A stretch of DNA of 64,000 nt from Turritopsis dohrnii (taxonomy: Eukaryota > Cnidaria > Hydrozoa > Anthoathecata > Oceaniidae): assembly GCA_027922465.2 (NCBI GenBank), contig BQMF02000435.1, forward strand, positions 186,001 to 250,000, read 5' to 3'. Made by a program: the position numbers and the translations under genes. Numbering within the stretch: position 1 is the first letter of the stretch; every line of letters starts with the position of its first letter. Of this stretch, positions 1 through 11,192 are shown in pieces. The notes under the pieces are model-generated. The model did not search any database. It had not been told where the DNA came from and saw nothing but the letters and a program-made list of their open reading frames with translations.

Positions 1-430
1 AGTGATGGTTCGATTGTTACGTCACTACAAGTTTCAGTTAAGATTTCCGCTGACAGATCACATATCTCATTGTGACATCCATAAACAAAGCCGCCCCGTG
101 GACACGATAGGGCATGTTGTACACTATAGTGTTCGCCACATATGCACGTAGATGGTAATCGTGCAAGTGGTATACCATAGCAAAGATGAATAGAGTCCCA
201 AAATTCTTGCTTATTAAGGGCAAAACCTTGCTCGCGAATGGGAAGAACTGTCAGCCAATTTGTTGCACCTTGTTCGTTAGAAGCTTCCATAGCTTTCAGT
301 TTCATTTTACAGGATGTATTCGCTTTGATTTTCGTCAGTGTGGTAGAATATTTTTTTCTTTTTTCATTCTTGATCTGTTTCTTTAGCGTTGCTGTTTCAG
401 TTATTTCAAATATTTGTGAATTTGATATTA
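1..430 (-). pseudogene. C-terminal part of a zinc-finger/restriction-like-endonuclease reverse transcriptase (minus copy)
   Basis: Translating the minus strand from about 430 down to 1 gives a recognisable match to the C-terminal part of the plus-strand RT copy at 3.2-5.7 kb. It has the ATNWLTVLP-type segment (plus copy: ASIWLSSLP), then a CxCG...VxHALxCxxGG knuckle and an HNE..DL segment. In families with this layout the knuckle precedes a restriction-like endonuclease; that domain would lie beyond base 1. The N-terminal half of the same copy is at 1790-3000, and about 1.35 kb of unrelated AT-rich sequence lies between. It is a relic of a mobile element. Confidence 0.65.
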
Positions 431-1789
431 CATGATTTACGGTTGATTTGGTAATACTTCGAGAATTTTCATATTCATCGTTGGATAGTTGAGACGGTAT
501 TATGATTCCCAAACCATTCTGTAGAAGAAACTTCGAATTATCTTGAATTGTGATCATTCTGAAGTTCTCAACGTTTTGTAAACAGCGGGGTGAAAAAGGT
601 ATATATACATTTTTTTGTTTTTAAGTGAAAACACAAACAACTTTGTTTGTTTTGGTATATGGGTTGTTACTCTTTTTAAGCTTTGAATACTGAAGCTCAG
701 CTCTTCAGCTCCAACATCAAAAATGTGTGTCTACTCTGCACCACTTACTTTTAATGTTTGATGTTAATGTTTTAATGTTTTTGATGTTTCAATGTTTGAT
801 CAATTTTTAAGTTATACTGCCAATGCCCCTTATTATAAATGGCTTTCCTAATCACAATGGCAAATTATAACTTCTTCCAACTGTTTGTAAATTCAAAACA
901 CTGCACATCATGTAACAATACAAAACTGTCCTTTCAGCATATATGTAAGTAGCTATATACTTTTAATGATCAAAATTTTTGTTTACTTTTTTTGTTTGCA
1001 ATCATGAGAATTTTGTTCGTAATTAAGAACATTGGCAGTAGTGTTTAAAAAATATGATTTACATACGTAATCACTGTGATATCTGAAAAGATCAATATAT
1101 ATAAGCTTAATATCATTTCGTACCCCCAAAATAAAGGATGTTTTATGTCATTCAGATCAATTAAGTTTATCAGTGTTGTATACATACATTATTGTTTCAT
1201 ATAGTGTCAATTGCACTTTTGCAATGTCCTGAGGTGCATACGAAATCAGAAATGCAATGTTATGTTTTAAAAATCATTCAACCGATTTTTCAAATTTCTT
1301 AAAGAATTTTTATAAACAGGATACGAATGTTAACTTAGATCAAGAACATTTGTAAATGCATGCCGTATTGCTAATCAAACTAAAACAGAAATTTCTGATT
1401 TCCGTTATATGTTGACTTTGGTGTATGTGGATGTGATTTGCATGACCAAAATTTGCTTGCTTTTTTGTGCTACTAGGAAAATTAACACATTAACATTAAG
1501 TATCAAATACAGAACTTTGAGAGTTTATGAGTCAATATATCCTTAATATTATTTCGTACTAACAAAATAAAGAATATTTTATTTCATTCAGATGTAATCC
1601 AGTTTATTGGCTGTGTATACATTATAAGTCTCACATAGTGCCAATTATCTTTTGATAAATGTCCTGGGGAGTACATTAGAAATGTAATGTTTTATTTTGC
1701 AAATCATGTAACCTTTTTCAAATTTCAAGTATGTCATGTGGTCTTTTATTTTTCATACTTCAGCATATTTCGCAGAAATCCTTTTGCCT
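431..1789. other. AT-rich spacer splitting the minus-strand RT copy
   Basis: I see no gene here. The stretch is very AT-rich and contains the two diverged direct repeats listed separately. It lies between the C-terminal and N-terminal halves of one minus-strand RT element, so it is probably an insertion or a rearranged segment. Confidence 0.5.
1085..1745 (+). repeat. Pair of diverged direct repeats (~215 bp units, ~445 bp apart)
   Basis: The segments 1085-1310 and about 1530-1745 align by eye. Shared landmarks are AATATAT..TTAAT, ATTTCGTAC, CATTCAGAT, ATAGTG.CAATT, AATGTCCTG.G and TTTTTCAAATTTC. They are in direct orientation and clearly diverged. No coding potential or target-site duplication is evident. 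The family is not recognised. Confidence 0.6.
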
Positions 1790-3000
1790 GTTAAGGCATC
1801 TTGTTGTCTTTACTTTCATTTTTCCAATTACAGCCCCCAGATGCCGATGATCTTCAGTTGTGATTTGTATATCAGAATTTGAAAAGGTATTTTTTGCTTC
1901 TGCGTAGTGATCTTCTTTGACAACTAGCCATGATTTGGTTTGATTGACGTAGTAGCCAATATAAGGACCGTACTTGATGATAAGATCCCACCACTGTTTT
2001 AATTTGTCGATGGAACCAATTCCTGTTAGGTCAATCTACGTCAAGGCCAGATGGACCGGCAGCACCTTTTGTTTTAAAAGCACATTTCTTTATTAGATCA
2101 GCGTTGCTGTTGTCGTAGATTATCGGGTTCGTCTTTCTAATTGGCCCATTTAGCAGCAAATCTTCGTATTTCGGTTTAGCGTCGGGATGTTTATGAAGAA
2201 GACATTGCATAGTAGAATTAAAACTCCGGCTGAACAACCTTCTTGATCTAAAGGCCGGTTTTCAGTTCATTCGCTGTGGTCCCACGAATGAGCGATCTGA
2301 CTTTTGATTGGCTGACGCATTCTCATTCGCCTGGTAGTTCAAATCATTTTAACTACTGAGCGAATGAAAAAGCTGTTCGCTCAGTCGCGCGACCGCAGCG
2401 AATGAACTGAAAACCGGCCTTAACAGTCTAATAGCAGGATTTACTTTGCCTTGCATCATCCAATGCGCAAATCGTTTGGCTACATCGTTTCTTTTGTTTA
2501 ATCCGATTAAGGAAGAGTTCAGTCTCTTCTGAATTTCTAAGCCCTCACTCAAACGCTTGGTAACTCTCTTATCTTTCCATAGTTTCAATCTTCTTCCAGC
2601 TGTTGCTTATTCTCCTGAGATTTACATTTTTTTGATGATTTTTGAAAAAGAAGTGAAGGCATTATCATCAAAGCCTTAAGGCAGATATCTCGATCTGGTG
2701 ACTTTATCAGTTTTGTCATTTCCCTTATGAAGTCTTTACCAGATAAACATTTTGGTAAATCGAATAAGTTCTAACGCCAATAAACAATTTTGTCGTACGC
2801 ATCATTTATGGTTGTTTTAAAGTTGTCTGCGTCGCCATTATCAACAGAAATCTCATCGTTTGTGTTTAAGTCTGCCGATGGTGTCTTGCAAGTTCAGGAG
2901 TGTTGTTTTAATCCCCTGCTGTTTTTGAAAATTCTTTGAAATCTATCGCATTTAACACTTGCAATGTTTGGACTTTCGATTTCAGATGACATTTTCTTTG
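1790..3000 (-). pseudogene. N-terminal zinc finger and palm relic of the minus-strand RT copy
   Basis: Minus-strand frames show, in order, a C2HC-like finger (FKNSRGLKQH, about 2880-2960), the conserved N-terminal region (SGKDF..EMTKLI..D..LKALM..PSLL, about 2650-2760), the KLWKD...AKRFAHWM segment (2430-2588), the LLHKHPDA..KYEDLLL...GPSGLD segment (2031-2237), and the late palm segment with WW..I...GP.IGYY....KSWLVVKE (1800-2030). The plus copy at 3.2-5.7 kb has each of these in the same order. The part between GPSGLD and the WW segment, which would hold the YADD box, is missing. Several frameshifts and a MITE at 2252-2420 show that it is dead. Confidence 0.7.
2252..2420. mobile_element. 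MITE, PIF/Harbinger-type, 169 bp, TSD TAA
   Basis: The inverted termini read AGGCCGGTTTTCAGTTCATT at 2252 and the reverse complement of this ends at 2420. TAA flanks the element on both sides (2249-2251 and 2421-2423). A TWA 3-bp duplication is the hallmark of PIF/Harbinger insertions. It has no ORF. It interrupts the RT reading frame between the segments at 2430-2588 and 2031-2237, so it is younger than that RT copy. Confidence 0.85.
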
Positions 3001-3169
3001 AAAACAGAATTTGAATGTAGACGTATTCACAAATCAACTGATGAACAACGTCTTAACGTCCAGTTTTCTAAGTGTACTTTTACTTTCATTTTCTTGTTTA
3101 CAATTTGCATCCACCATCTTTAACCGTCAGAATTTGTTTAGCTACCCACTAAGCCAACAACAACGGTAA

Positions 3170-5690
3170 CAGTGACGTCAGTTCCAGAATCTAACTACTC
3201 GTCTGATCCATCAACTCTAGCGGAAAACTTGATTTGGGGAAATCTGACAATCAGTGAAGCTTCCCTTGTTTTCAACGCCGCGTATGAAGAAATAGTTAAT
3301 TGACAAAGAAATTTATTTATGCTTCCTAGTGGCAAAGCCGGTAAAGAATTTATCAACGAATGTACCCGTCTCATTCATGAATGGATTAACGATTCTCCTC
3401 TTCGTGATATCTCATTAAAAGCATTGCCTTCTCTTCTTTTGCAAAAGCCAACAAGAACTAGCAAAAGTAAAGAACATAGCGATAAACTAATTGCCAGGCT
3501 TCAAAAATGGAAAGATGGCGATCTAGATTCACTGATGAGAGAATCGAGATTCATTCAATCATCATTTAAAAATTCCACCAACAATCGCAACTCAACAGAA
3601 TCTACTGCAAAACGTTTTAATAATAAATGTTAGCCGGGAAAATCAAACAAGCGCTGAACGTTTTGTCAAACACAGAATCAAGTGGGGCGTTACAAAGAAA
3701 ACATGAAACTATTATCAGATAAACATCCTAAGTCGATGCATAAATTTGACGATCTCTTTGGACCTAAACAAGTCTTTGAAGAATTTGCCTATGAAAACAT
3801 CGATGGCAAATTTATAAGAAAAATAGCAAGGCAAATTGACGGAGCGTGTGGCCCTTCCCACCTTGATGCTGATAGATGGCGCCGTATCTTGACATCTGCC
3901 TCATTCGGCTCATCAAGCGAAAATCTTTGTAATGCAATAGCAGCCATGAAAAGAAAGCTATGTTTAAATTTTCAAGTGAATGACGATGATTCGCTAGATG
4001 CTCTGATGGCTTGTAGATTGATACCGCTCGACAAGAACCCAGGTATCAGGCCAATTGGAATCGGAGAGGTTTTGAGAAGAATTATCAGTCGTGCAGTAAC
4101 GAGATCGTTTAAAAACCAAATACAAGAAAGTTCTGGACCATTGCAAATGTACAGCTTTCAGCTCCATCTTTGATGAGGTGGAATGTGATGCTGTACTACT
4201 TGTCGATGCAGAAAACGCATTTAATAGGATCAATCGGAAAGTTATGCTTCATAACATTGAAATCTTATGCCCTATGATCTCAGCATTCGTCTGCAACATC
4301 TATCAATGAAATACACGCCTCTTCATCCAGAAGAAGTGTCATCTCAAGAGAAACGACACAAGGAGATCCGGCTGCCATGCCAATGTATGCTCTAGGACTT
4401 GCACCACTGCTTGAGTCCATTTCTTCAAATGATACGAAACAAGGAGCATATGCTGATGATTTGGGATCTCTTGGCAAACTAGAAGGTTTGCTAGCATGGT
4501 GGAGGAGACTAAATGATATTGGTCCAAAAGCTGGATACTATCCTAAGCCTCAAAAATCATGGCTCGTTGTAAAGAAAGGGAAAGAAGAACTGGCACATAA
4601 GTATTTGAAGGATATCGGCTGGATATCGACAAAAATTTAACCATGTTATGAGAACGATGCCAGGTATTGGTGAAGAATTGAGACCCGTTGAGCATGTGAT
4701 TAGACACAAACTCATCCCTTCACTTTGCGATGGACGTTCATGTAATGATGAGGAAACTGTTCAGTCTTCCGGTTAAACTTGGAGGATTGGGAATAACCAA
4801 TGTGACTAAAATTGCTAATATAGATTATCAATCATCAAAACTTATAACAAGATCAACATCAAAAATGATAAAGGATCAAAATGAAATCATAATTCAAGAA
4901 ATCAATAATAATGAGAACAAATTCATTCTGAAAAATGAATACTATCAAGATTTAATTACATCGCTTCGTGAAAAAATGACTTCTTCACAGCGAAAAGCAA
5001 ACAATATCGCTCAATCTGATGGTGCTTCAATATGGTTATCCTCTCTCCCATTAAAACGAGATAACTTTGAACTCACCAAACGAGAGTTCCACGATGCTGT
5101 TCATCTATGCTATGGCTGGACACACACCAATTAACCAAATGAGTGTGTATGTGGTGGACGATATAGTGTCGACCATGCACTCATATGCAAGGTGGGTGGT
5201 TTCATCACATTACGCCACAACGAACTGCGGGATGTAACAGCAAATTTATTATCAACAGTCTGCAAAGACGTTTCCAAAGAACCAGTACTTAGAAACGGAG
5301 AAGATGAAGAAAGAGCTGATGTTGGTGTGAGAGGATTTTGGCAGAGGTTGCAAAGAGCATTCGTAGACATAAGGATTTTCTATCCATTCGCTCAGAGTTA
5401 CCAAAACCAATCTATCGTCACTACTTTCAAATCCATGAAACGAGAGAAGAAAAGAAAAGTACAATGTTCGTGTAATTGAGAAAGAACACGGTTCTTTCAC
5501 CCCGTTAACCTTTTCATCAAATGGAGGGATGGGCCGAGAGAGTAAAATATTTTACGTATGTCTTGCCGGACTGATATCGGAAAAATACAATCAAAGATTT
5601 TCCGAAGCAATGGCATGGGTTAAGAGAAGAAGAACCATATTGATGGATGCAGGAAATATATCGATTAAAAAAAAAAAAAAAAAAAAAAAA
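3170..5690 (+). pseudogene. Non-LTR-type reverse transcriptase with restriction-like C-terminal domain (plus copy)
   Basis: Segments on the plus strand, in changing frames, give an N-terminal region (3319-3633), the thumb/palm entry (3682-4173, with GACGPSHLD, LIPLDKNPGIRPIGIGE and VLRRII), a YADD box at about 4449-4460 followed by WWRRLNDIGPKAGYY and KSWLVVK (to 4640), a linker (4730-5134), then a CVCG...VDHALICKVGGF...RHNELRD knuckle and an endonuclease-like region with ADVGVRGFW and FVDIRIF (about 5140-5479), and a final GGMGRES block (5520-5660). A 24-base A tract (5667-5690) ends the element, as expected of a target-primed retroposon. At least four frameshifts or stops break it. The assignment to a restriction-like-endonuclease lineage follows from the knuckle plus D..DIR arrangement and is an inference. 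Confidence 0.72.
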
Positions 5691-5937
5691 GAAAAATTTG
5701 TTTTGTGGTGTTAAGAACTTCTATTATATGTATAAGAGGAAAACAAGATCACGAAAATATGAAGTCCCTGTCGGCGGGTTAAAAGATATTTCTTTAATAA
5801 ACAATGAACTAAAAATTGAACAGTAAATTATCCACAATTTTCATATATTTTTGTATTATATTAATTTCTTGACTATTTCTGTTGTAATTGTACTTGTTTC
5901 ATTATGAAGAAGTGACCGCAAAACAAAAGGAAAAAAA

Positions 5938-6065
5938 AGGAATAACTGACGTTTTCTGGGGTCTGCGATACAGGCGATGGGGTGACGAAAAATTCGGGTC
6001 TAAGTTTATTTGGGGGCGGGTCTGTGACGTTATCAAAATTTTTGATCAATGATATCTCTGCAATT
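5938..6065 (-). repeat. Inverted copy of the dispersed repeat at 52-53 kb
   Basis: The reverse complement of this stretch shares ordered blocks with 52790-52900: GAGATAT.ATTGATCAAAAA, GATAACGTCACAGACCCG, CATCGCCTGTATCGC and CCCC.AAAACGTCAGTTAT. It is the third copy of that family in the window. Confidence 0.6.
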
Positions 6066-6722
6066 TGTTCGAATTAGCGAATGTTCGAATTATCGGATAA
6101 TCGGGAAAAGTAAGAATTCGGATAGAATTTCTTACATTTTTCTTGCACGTCGACAGCAAACGAGAAGAAGTGAGAAGAAATAATGAAAGAATAAGGAATA
6201 CATAAGGTCTTCGTATAGGTTGCCATGCTTATATGGAAATATGGCAGCCAAAAATTGAAGAAGCTCTAGAGAGTTGAGTAAAATCAGAAAATGAATTTAA
6301 CAAAATACGCTACGTTAATGTTGGTGATAAAGAAGGACTCCAAATACCTTGTAAACTTCATTTTTTTTTCATCGATACATTCTTGTCTCCAAAAATATTA
6401 TTGGTTCTTCTTACAAGAAGTTATAAAGTAGTGCATGTGCTGTGTACAATATAAACCATCTGCTGAATAACTAGATAGTTAGTAATAATTAAAAAAGATA
6501 AAATTATTTGCCATAACTATGTTTCAGGATAGGTGAAACACTCTAACCCTACTGCATGTACAATTTATTGAAAAGTTGAAAAAAATTTTACAATCATAAG
6601 CAAAATTTCTTTATTTTCACTACAGTTTTAGATTAATAGTGCGCTAAAGTTCGAATTAACGAGTGGTTTTTTAGCATAGGTTGTTCGAATTAAGCGGCAT
6701 TCGAATTAACGGATGTGTGCTG
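6058..6722. mobile_element. Candidate pogo/Tigger-like MITE
   Basis: Both ends carry multiple TTCGAATTA..G motifs in opposite orientation (TTGTTCGAATTAGCGAATG on the left; CATTCGAATTAACGGATGTG on the right). Termini rich in ACATCCGTTAATTCGAA are known to me from pogo/Tigger-like elements. The TA duplication and the exact boundaries cannot be fixed by eye, and no transposase ORF is present. Confidence 0.35.
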
Positions 6723-7204
6723 TATTCGAAAAACGGAACCATCGCAACTTTCTCATATTCCGTTTGCCACACAACTCATAAAATGTATTCGATGCTTTAA
6801 TTGATGAAGCATTTTCTTATTCTTCTGATTTCATTCTTCTTAAAACTCATAAACAACAAATGCTTGTAAATATCTTGTATAAACAACTGTTATAAACAAT
6901 AAAATGAATAAATAAATACATTAATAAACAAATAAACAAATCAACAGCAGATTTTGTTCTGTACAGAAAAGTTAGGCGTATATAGTATATAGATACTTGT
7001 ACAGGTGTATCACAGCTCAGTTCGCTCTCCTCTATGGGAACATTTTTGGCCCATGTATGTACAAATACATCGCAACTCAATCGGCCTTTCCAAAATTTCT
7101 GTTTAAACAATGTGTCGATGCTTAGTTATCAAGTTTCCCCTCGTTTGATTCATTTGAGAAGAATTTGAAAAAAATGTATAGCAGCAGGTTATCCTTATCC
7201 TGGT

Positions 7205-7473
7205 TCATTTGATTTTTATGTACATAGCTGCAAATATGATGGGCTTATTATCGGAAATGTCTTTCCAGTAGCTTCGGTATAAAGAATCATCATGATTATA
7301 GTACCCGGTTAATCTCACTTTAAAGCAAATACCGTACCACCATCCTCCGTTTCCATATGATTCTGAATTGGTGTCCTTAGCGCAATTGATAGAGGCTGAA
7401 TCATTATCAACATCAATGGTCGTGAATTTCATTCCATGATGTACACATAGTTTAGCTGCATGCCCGGTGTCAC
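7205..7473 (-). CDS. FReD gene A exon 5: end of the fibrinogen C-terminal domain
   Basis: Acceptor TATAG|GTGACACC. It encodes MKFTTIDVDND (calcium-site DxDND), NCAKD and GGWWY..C, and ends MYIKIK then TGA. It is 269 nt, the same length as B exon 5. Confidence 0.88.
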
Positions 7474-7949
7474 CTATACAATGTAATAATAGTTTTAAGT
7501 TTTACGTTTCTGAAATACAAGTCTAAGTTTATATTGCGTTCATACTTTTTTAAAGTTTAGGATCTAAGAACAGCATTTTTCATCAACAGGCAGCAAGAAC
7601 GTGTGAAGCTGGATGGAAACTATTGCATATACCTAACATACTTAACGGCATTTTTTATTTTTGCAACCAAAAAAGAAATCTTACGACAGCAAATATATTC
7701 TTCGGCAACAAAACTGCAGACGTTTCAGTAAATTGTCTTGGTAGCACATTTTAGTAATTTCACTTTATGTTAATTTTATCATAAATTGCTGCAATATTAA
7801 GATAAGGGGCATGATCCACTGCATAATTCAACATCTTTTATCGAATAATTTCATCCACTCATGAAGAGACATCCAGAACGACACTTAAAAATAGAGATAC
7901 AAGAAAGGTGCGAAAACTTTTCATGATAACAGAGTGGAAAATTTCTTAC

Positions 7950-8204
7950 AACTTGGTAAATGCAGCTTGTAACTATTCGCTTCGTCTTCGACACGAAATG
8001 TTTGGTACTGAAAGGTGAAATATTGACCATCTTCTCTCCACAGATCAACCTTCAGTTCCACATTGAATTTTGTAGTTAGTAAGTGAAGTTTTTCATTTCC
8101 CAACCAATGCTCACCCTCGATATTACCAAAACCATTTTTATAGTCCTTCCATGGTAGGTTAAATGCCACTGATCCATCTGCTTGTCTCATGATAGTTAAC
8201 CAAC
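7950..8204 (-). CDS. FReD gene A exon 4: middle of the fibrinogen C-terminal domain
   Basis: Acceptor ACTAG|GTTGG and donor AAGTT|GTAAGA, phase 1 at both ends. It encodes GWLTIMRQADGSVAF, WKDYKNGFG, GEHWLGNEKLHLLT and LKVDLW, the core fibrinogen-domain signature. It is one codon shorter than B exon 4. Confidence 0.88.
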
Positions 8205-8414
8205 CTAGTAACAATTAAAATGATTCTTGAACAAAGGTAATCTTATTAGTGATTAATACCATTCTTTTATGCAATAGTTATGATTTTGTAACTGTATAGA
8301 AAAAGTGAAAGGAAAACTGACAATTTCAAATCAAAAACTAAAAGCCATTAGACTTGAACAATTTCCGCATCAGCTCTTGAGAAAATTGCTTTCAAGATAT
8401 CTGAATGACTTGTA

Positions 8415-8575
8415 CACTGACCAATAATTTGATACAGTCTGGAATTCATCAAATTACTCCCTTCTTTAATTTATTTAACGTAATCTTGACCACTTTGCAA
8501 TTCACTATGATGTTTCGGAGCCAGAAAAATAGTTCAACAATATTTTGCGCATGATGTTTATTCATGAAAATCGAA
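8415..8575 (+). repeat. Dispersed repeat, copy 1 (second copy 21385-21560)
   Basis: Shares TAATTTGATACAGTCTGGAA, TTACTCCCTTCTTT, TTCAATTCACT, GGAGCCAGAAAAA and GCATGATGTTTAT in the same order and orientation with 21385-21560. It directly precedes a block of ~112-bp tandem units. Confidence 0.7.
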
Positions 8576-8579
8576 GATT

Positions 8580-8782
8580 TTTCGAAATTTGGTCCAAGTT
8601 TGGCCCAAATTGTCCAATTTTAGTCAAATCTCACAAAATGACTGCCAAATTTGAAATCAGCACCTTTCAAATGTAATCCATGCAAAATTTCATGAAATTT
8701 AGTCCAAATTTGGCCCAAATTGTCCAATGTTAGTCAAATCTGACAAAATGACTGCCAGAATTAAAATCAGCACCTTTCAAAT
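8580..8782 (+). repeat. Tandem repeat block, left flank of the Penelope-like element
   Basis: Two units of about 112 bp built on AAATTTGGTCCAAGTTTGGC, CCAAATTGTCCAATTTTAG, AAATGACTGCCA and AATCAGCACCTTTCAAATG. The same units in the same orientation resume at 10690, on the other side of the Penelope-like element. I infer that the element inserted into a pre-existing array. Confidence 0.75.
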
Positions 8783-9040
8783 GCATCTTGTTGTTCATTT
8801 GATTTGGGTCTCGTTTTTGCAATTAAACCCCCTTCTAAATTTCTACGTGTCCTTAGATTTGTTGGTGCTGACATGATTATTCTCCAGGTGAATTTATGAT
8901 CTGGGAATTTTCGGAGGTGGCGAGCAGGTTTCGAATCCTTTTTAGGATTTTCGTGTTCTTCCCATCTTATTTCCACATTACGTTTCGTCTGACCGATGTA
9001 TACTTCACCGATGAACATTTACCCTCGTAAATTTACTAGC
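8767..9040 (-). pseudogene. Penelope-like element, GIY-YIG endonuclease segment (inverted)
   Basis: The minus strand encodes EVYIGQTKRNVEIRWEEH, HLRKFPDH.FTW and RRNLEGGLIAKTRP, which match the GIY-YIG-type endonuclease module at the C-terminus of Penelope-like RTs. It normally follows the RT on the same strand, but here the RT is on the plus strand next to it. One base appears lost just before the motif, in the KCSCGE region. The end runs straight into the tandem repeat at 8782, so no 3' UTR is present. Confidence 0.75.
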
Positions 9041-9044
9041 CATA

Positions 9045-10690
9045 TACGAAACTTTTAACTTCGTACGAAAAACCGTAAGCTGCTCAACTTCAAAGGATCC
9101 CGTGTTTCCGAAGTTTCTGGTTACAACATACCAGTAATAAACTTATCGAACCAAGAGCTCTCCGAAATTGAAATTAAACAGTTGAGTTTTGGTTTAGAAC
9201 ATAATTTCATAGACAAAAATAAACATGTGCAGAAAAGACTAGCTGCCAACCTCGAAACTCTAGCACAGTTAACCGACAAAGATATAGCAAACGAAGACAG
9301 AGAGGAATACCATGAATTCTTACGTGCTTATTGTGATATATTGTCAAAAAAAACATTTATGAAACTCCAGATTATACATACTATAAGCTGAAACGTCTCA
9401 TACAAAACGAATCGATCGTAGTTGTGAGTGGAGATAAGGACTTGTCTGTCGTCATAATGAATAAAGCTGATTACGTCTCTAAAATGGATAGTATGATACA
9501 AGAAGGTATTGAAAAAGAAGTCTATGAAACAACTAATGATACAACCATTAACCATGGCCTGCACAACTTTCAAGAATTTCTATACCGAAATTTCAGAAAC
9601 TACAAACATTACGAAAAGATGTGGCCAAGTGCAAACCAACCAGCTCAACTTTACAGAACTGCAAAGATACATAAAATTAACAAGATTGATGAAATAACCG
9701 TCCAAAACCTTAAATTTCGCCCCATCATTGCACAAACAGGAACTTTAACGTACAGTGCGTCACAAGTCATTGCAGAATATCTTAAACCCTTGATCGATGA
9801 AAATGAGTACCTCATTAATAATACTCAGGCCTTTGTAAAATTAATTAAAGACCAACCAGTCTTAGACGAGAACGAAGAACTCGTATCATACGATGTTGAA
9901 TTCTTGTTCACAAACGTTCCCGTTGTTCTATATCCACAAAAAGTTACCTGAGATATGTAGTCGACTGACCTTCAAAAGACTCTTATTAAGACTCACAACA
10001 CAAAACACTTTTATGTTCAACGACAAATACTTTAACTAAACAGATGGATGCACTATGGGCGGACCACTGTCAGTCGTCATGTCGAACATTTGCCTTACCA
10101 AAGTCGAAAAGAAAATTGTTACACCAAACAAACCGAAATTCTACCGGCGATTCGTTGATGATGTGATTAACAGGAGAAAACGCATTGAACCAGACGATCT
10201 ATTTGATGCCCTCAACAAATATCATCCTAACCTAAAATTCACCATTGAAATCAATCAAGCCAAGTTCCTCGACACAGAATTGAAAATTGAATCAGGAGTA
10301 ATAACGACATCCGTCTACAGAAAACCGAACAAACATCCGACTCACTGGACATCCCAGGTTCCAAAAAGTATAAAAGAAATGTCATCATAGGAGATTTATA
10401 CCGTGTAGATAAGATAAGTTCAAACTTTGATGCAGAAAAGGAAATAATAAAGGACAAATATCGTAAAGCAGGCTTTCCGTTTCGCTTCACCTGAATTTTT
10501 ATTTGCAGAACCCAGAAAGTTTCACGTGGTCTCACTACCATACTGTCCGAAGAATGAAAACCTTTCGAAAAAGTTCCTAACAAAATTGAAATCTTTCTTT
10601 AAAAATAAAATTGATTTTACCATTAAATGGGAGACAAAGAAGGTCCGACGACTCTTTCCACTTAAAAGCAGAAACCCTCACCCATCTTGC
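9045..10690 (+). pseudogene. Penelope-like element reverse transcriptase (decayed)
   Basis: Plus-strand segments give an N-terminal helical region (9092-9390), then LYRTAKIHK, FRPIIAQTGTLTYSASQVIA and SYDVEFLFTNVP (9424-9930), then GCTMGGPLSVVMSNI and FYRRFVDD with FLDTELKI (10055-10390), then the linker WETKKVRRLFPLK (10600-10690). These are Penelope-clade RT motifs, including the palm aspartate and the VDD box. At least four frameshifts and stops break it (about 9350, 9945, 10035 and 10380). The right end stops where the GIY-YIG module should start and joins tandem repeats. Confidence 0.8.
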
Positions 10691-10890
10691 CAAATCCATG
10701 CAAAATTTCATGAAATTTGAAGAACTTTCGAAATTTGGTCCAAATTTGGCCCAAATTGTCCAATTTTAGTCAAATCTGACAAAATGACTGCCAGAATTAA
10801 AATCAGCACCATTCAAATGTAATCCATGCAAATTTTTTGAAGTTTGAAGAACTTTCGAAATTTGGTTCAAATTTGGCCAATTTTTTTGGC
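10690..10890 (+). repeat. Tandem repeat block, right flank of the Penelope-like element
   Basis: About two units of the family at 8580-8782, in the same orientation (GAAATTTGGTCCAAATTTGG, AAATGACTGCCAGAATT, CATTCAAATGTAATCCATGC). Here the unit length is about 121 bp. Confidence 0.75.
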
Positions 10891-11137
10891 CAACTCCACC
10901 ACGGATGTCCTAAAGTCCTTTTGTATAACATTTAGTGTAGAGTTTTGGGTCAGTCATTAACTATTCTGAATAAACAAACAATCCGAAATCCGAACGGACT
11001 TTCCGAAAACGACGAAAAACTGTTACAGAAACAGATAGATAGATAGATAGGATGTGTAAACCAAACAATTTCCTACGCATAGCGCCCGGAAATTGAATGG
11101 GTATAGTTTATCCGTATAAGTACGTTTTAAAACTTAT

Positions 11138-11182
<45 letters not shown>

Positions 11183-11192
11183 AACCATAGAA
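10891..11192. other. Intron sequence with two microsatellites
   Basis: No gene seen. It contains (AGAT)n at about 11033-11050 and (AT)n at 11141-11179. It lies inside the gene A intron between the Penelope-like element and a ribozyme-like motif. Confidence 0.7.

Noticed and set aside
5529..5714. ORF ending in a run of lysines
   Set aside because: The lysines are the translated A24 tail of the RT element; the start of the ORF is the last conserved block of that RT.
11141..11179. Origin of replication or promoter TATA array
   Set aside because: It is a plain (AT)n microsatellite.
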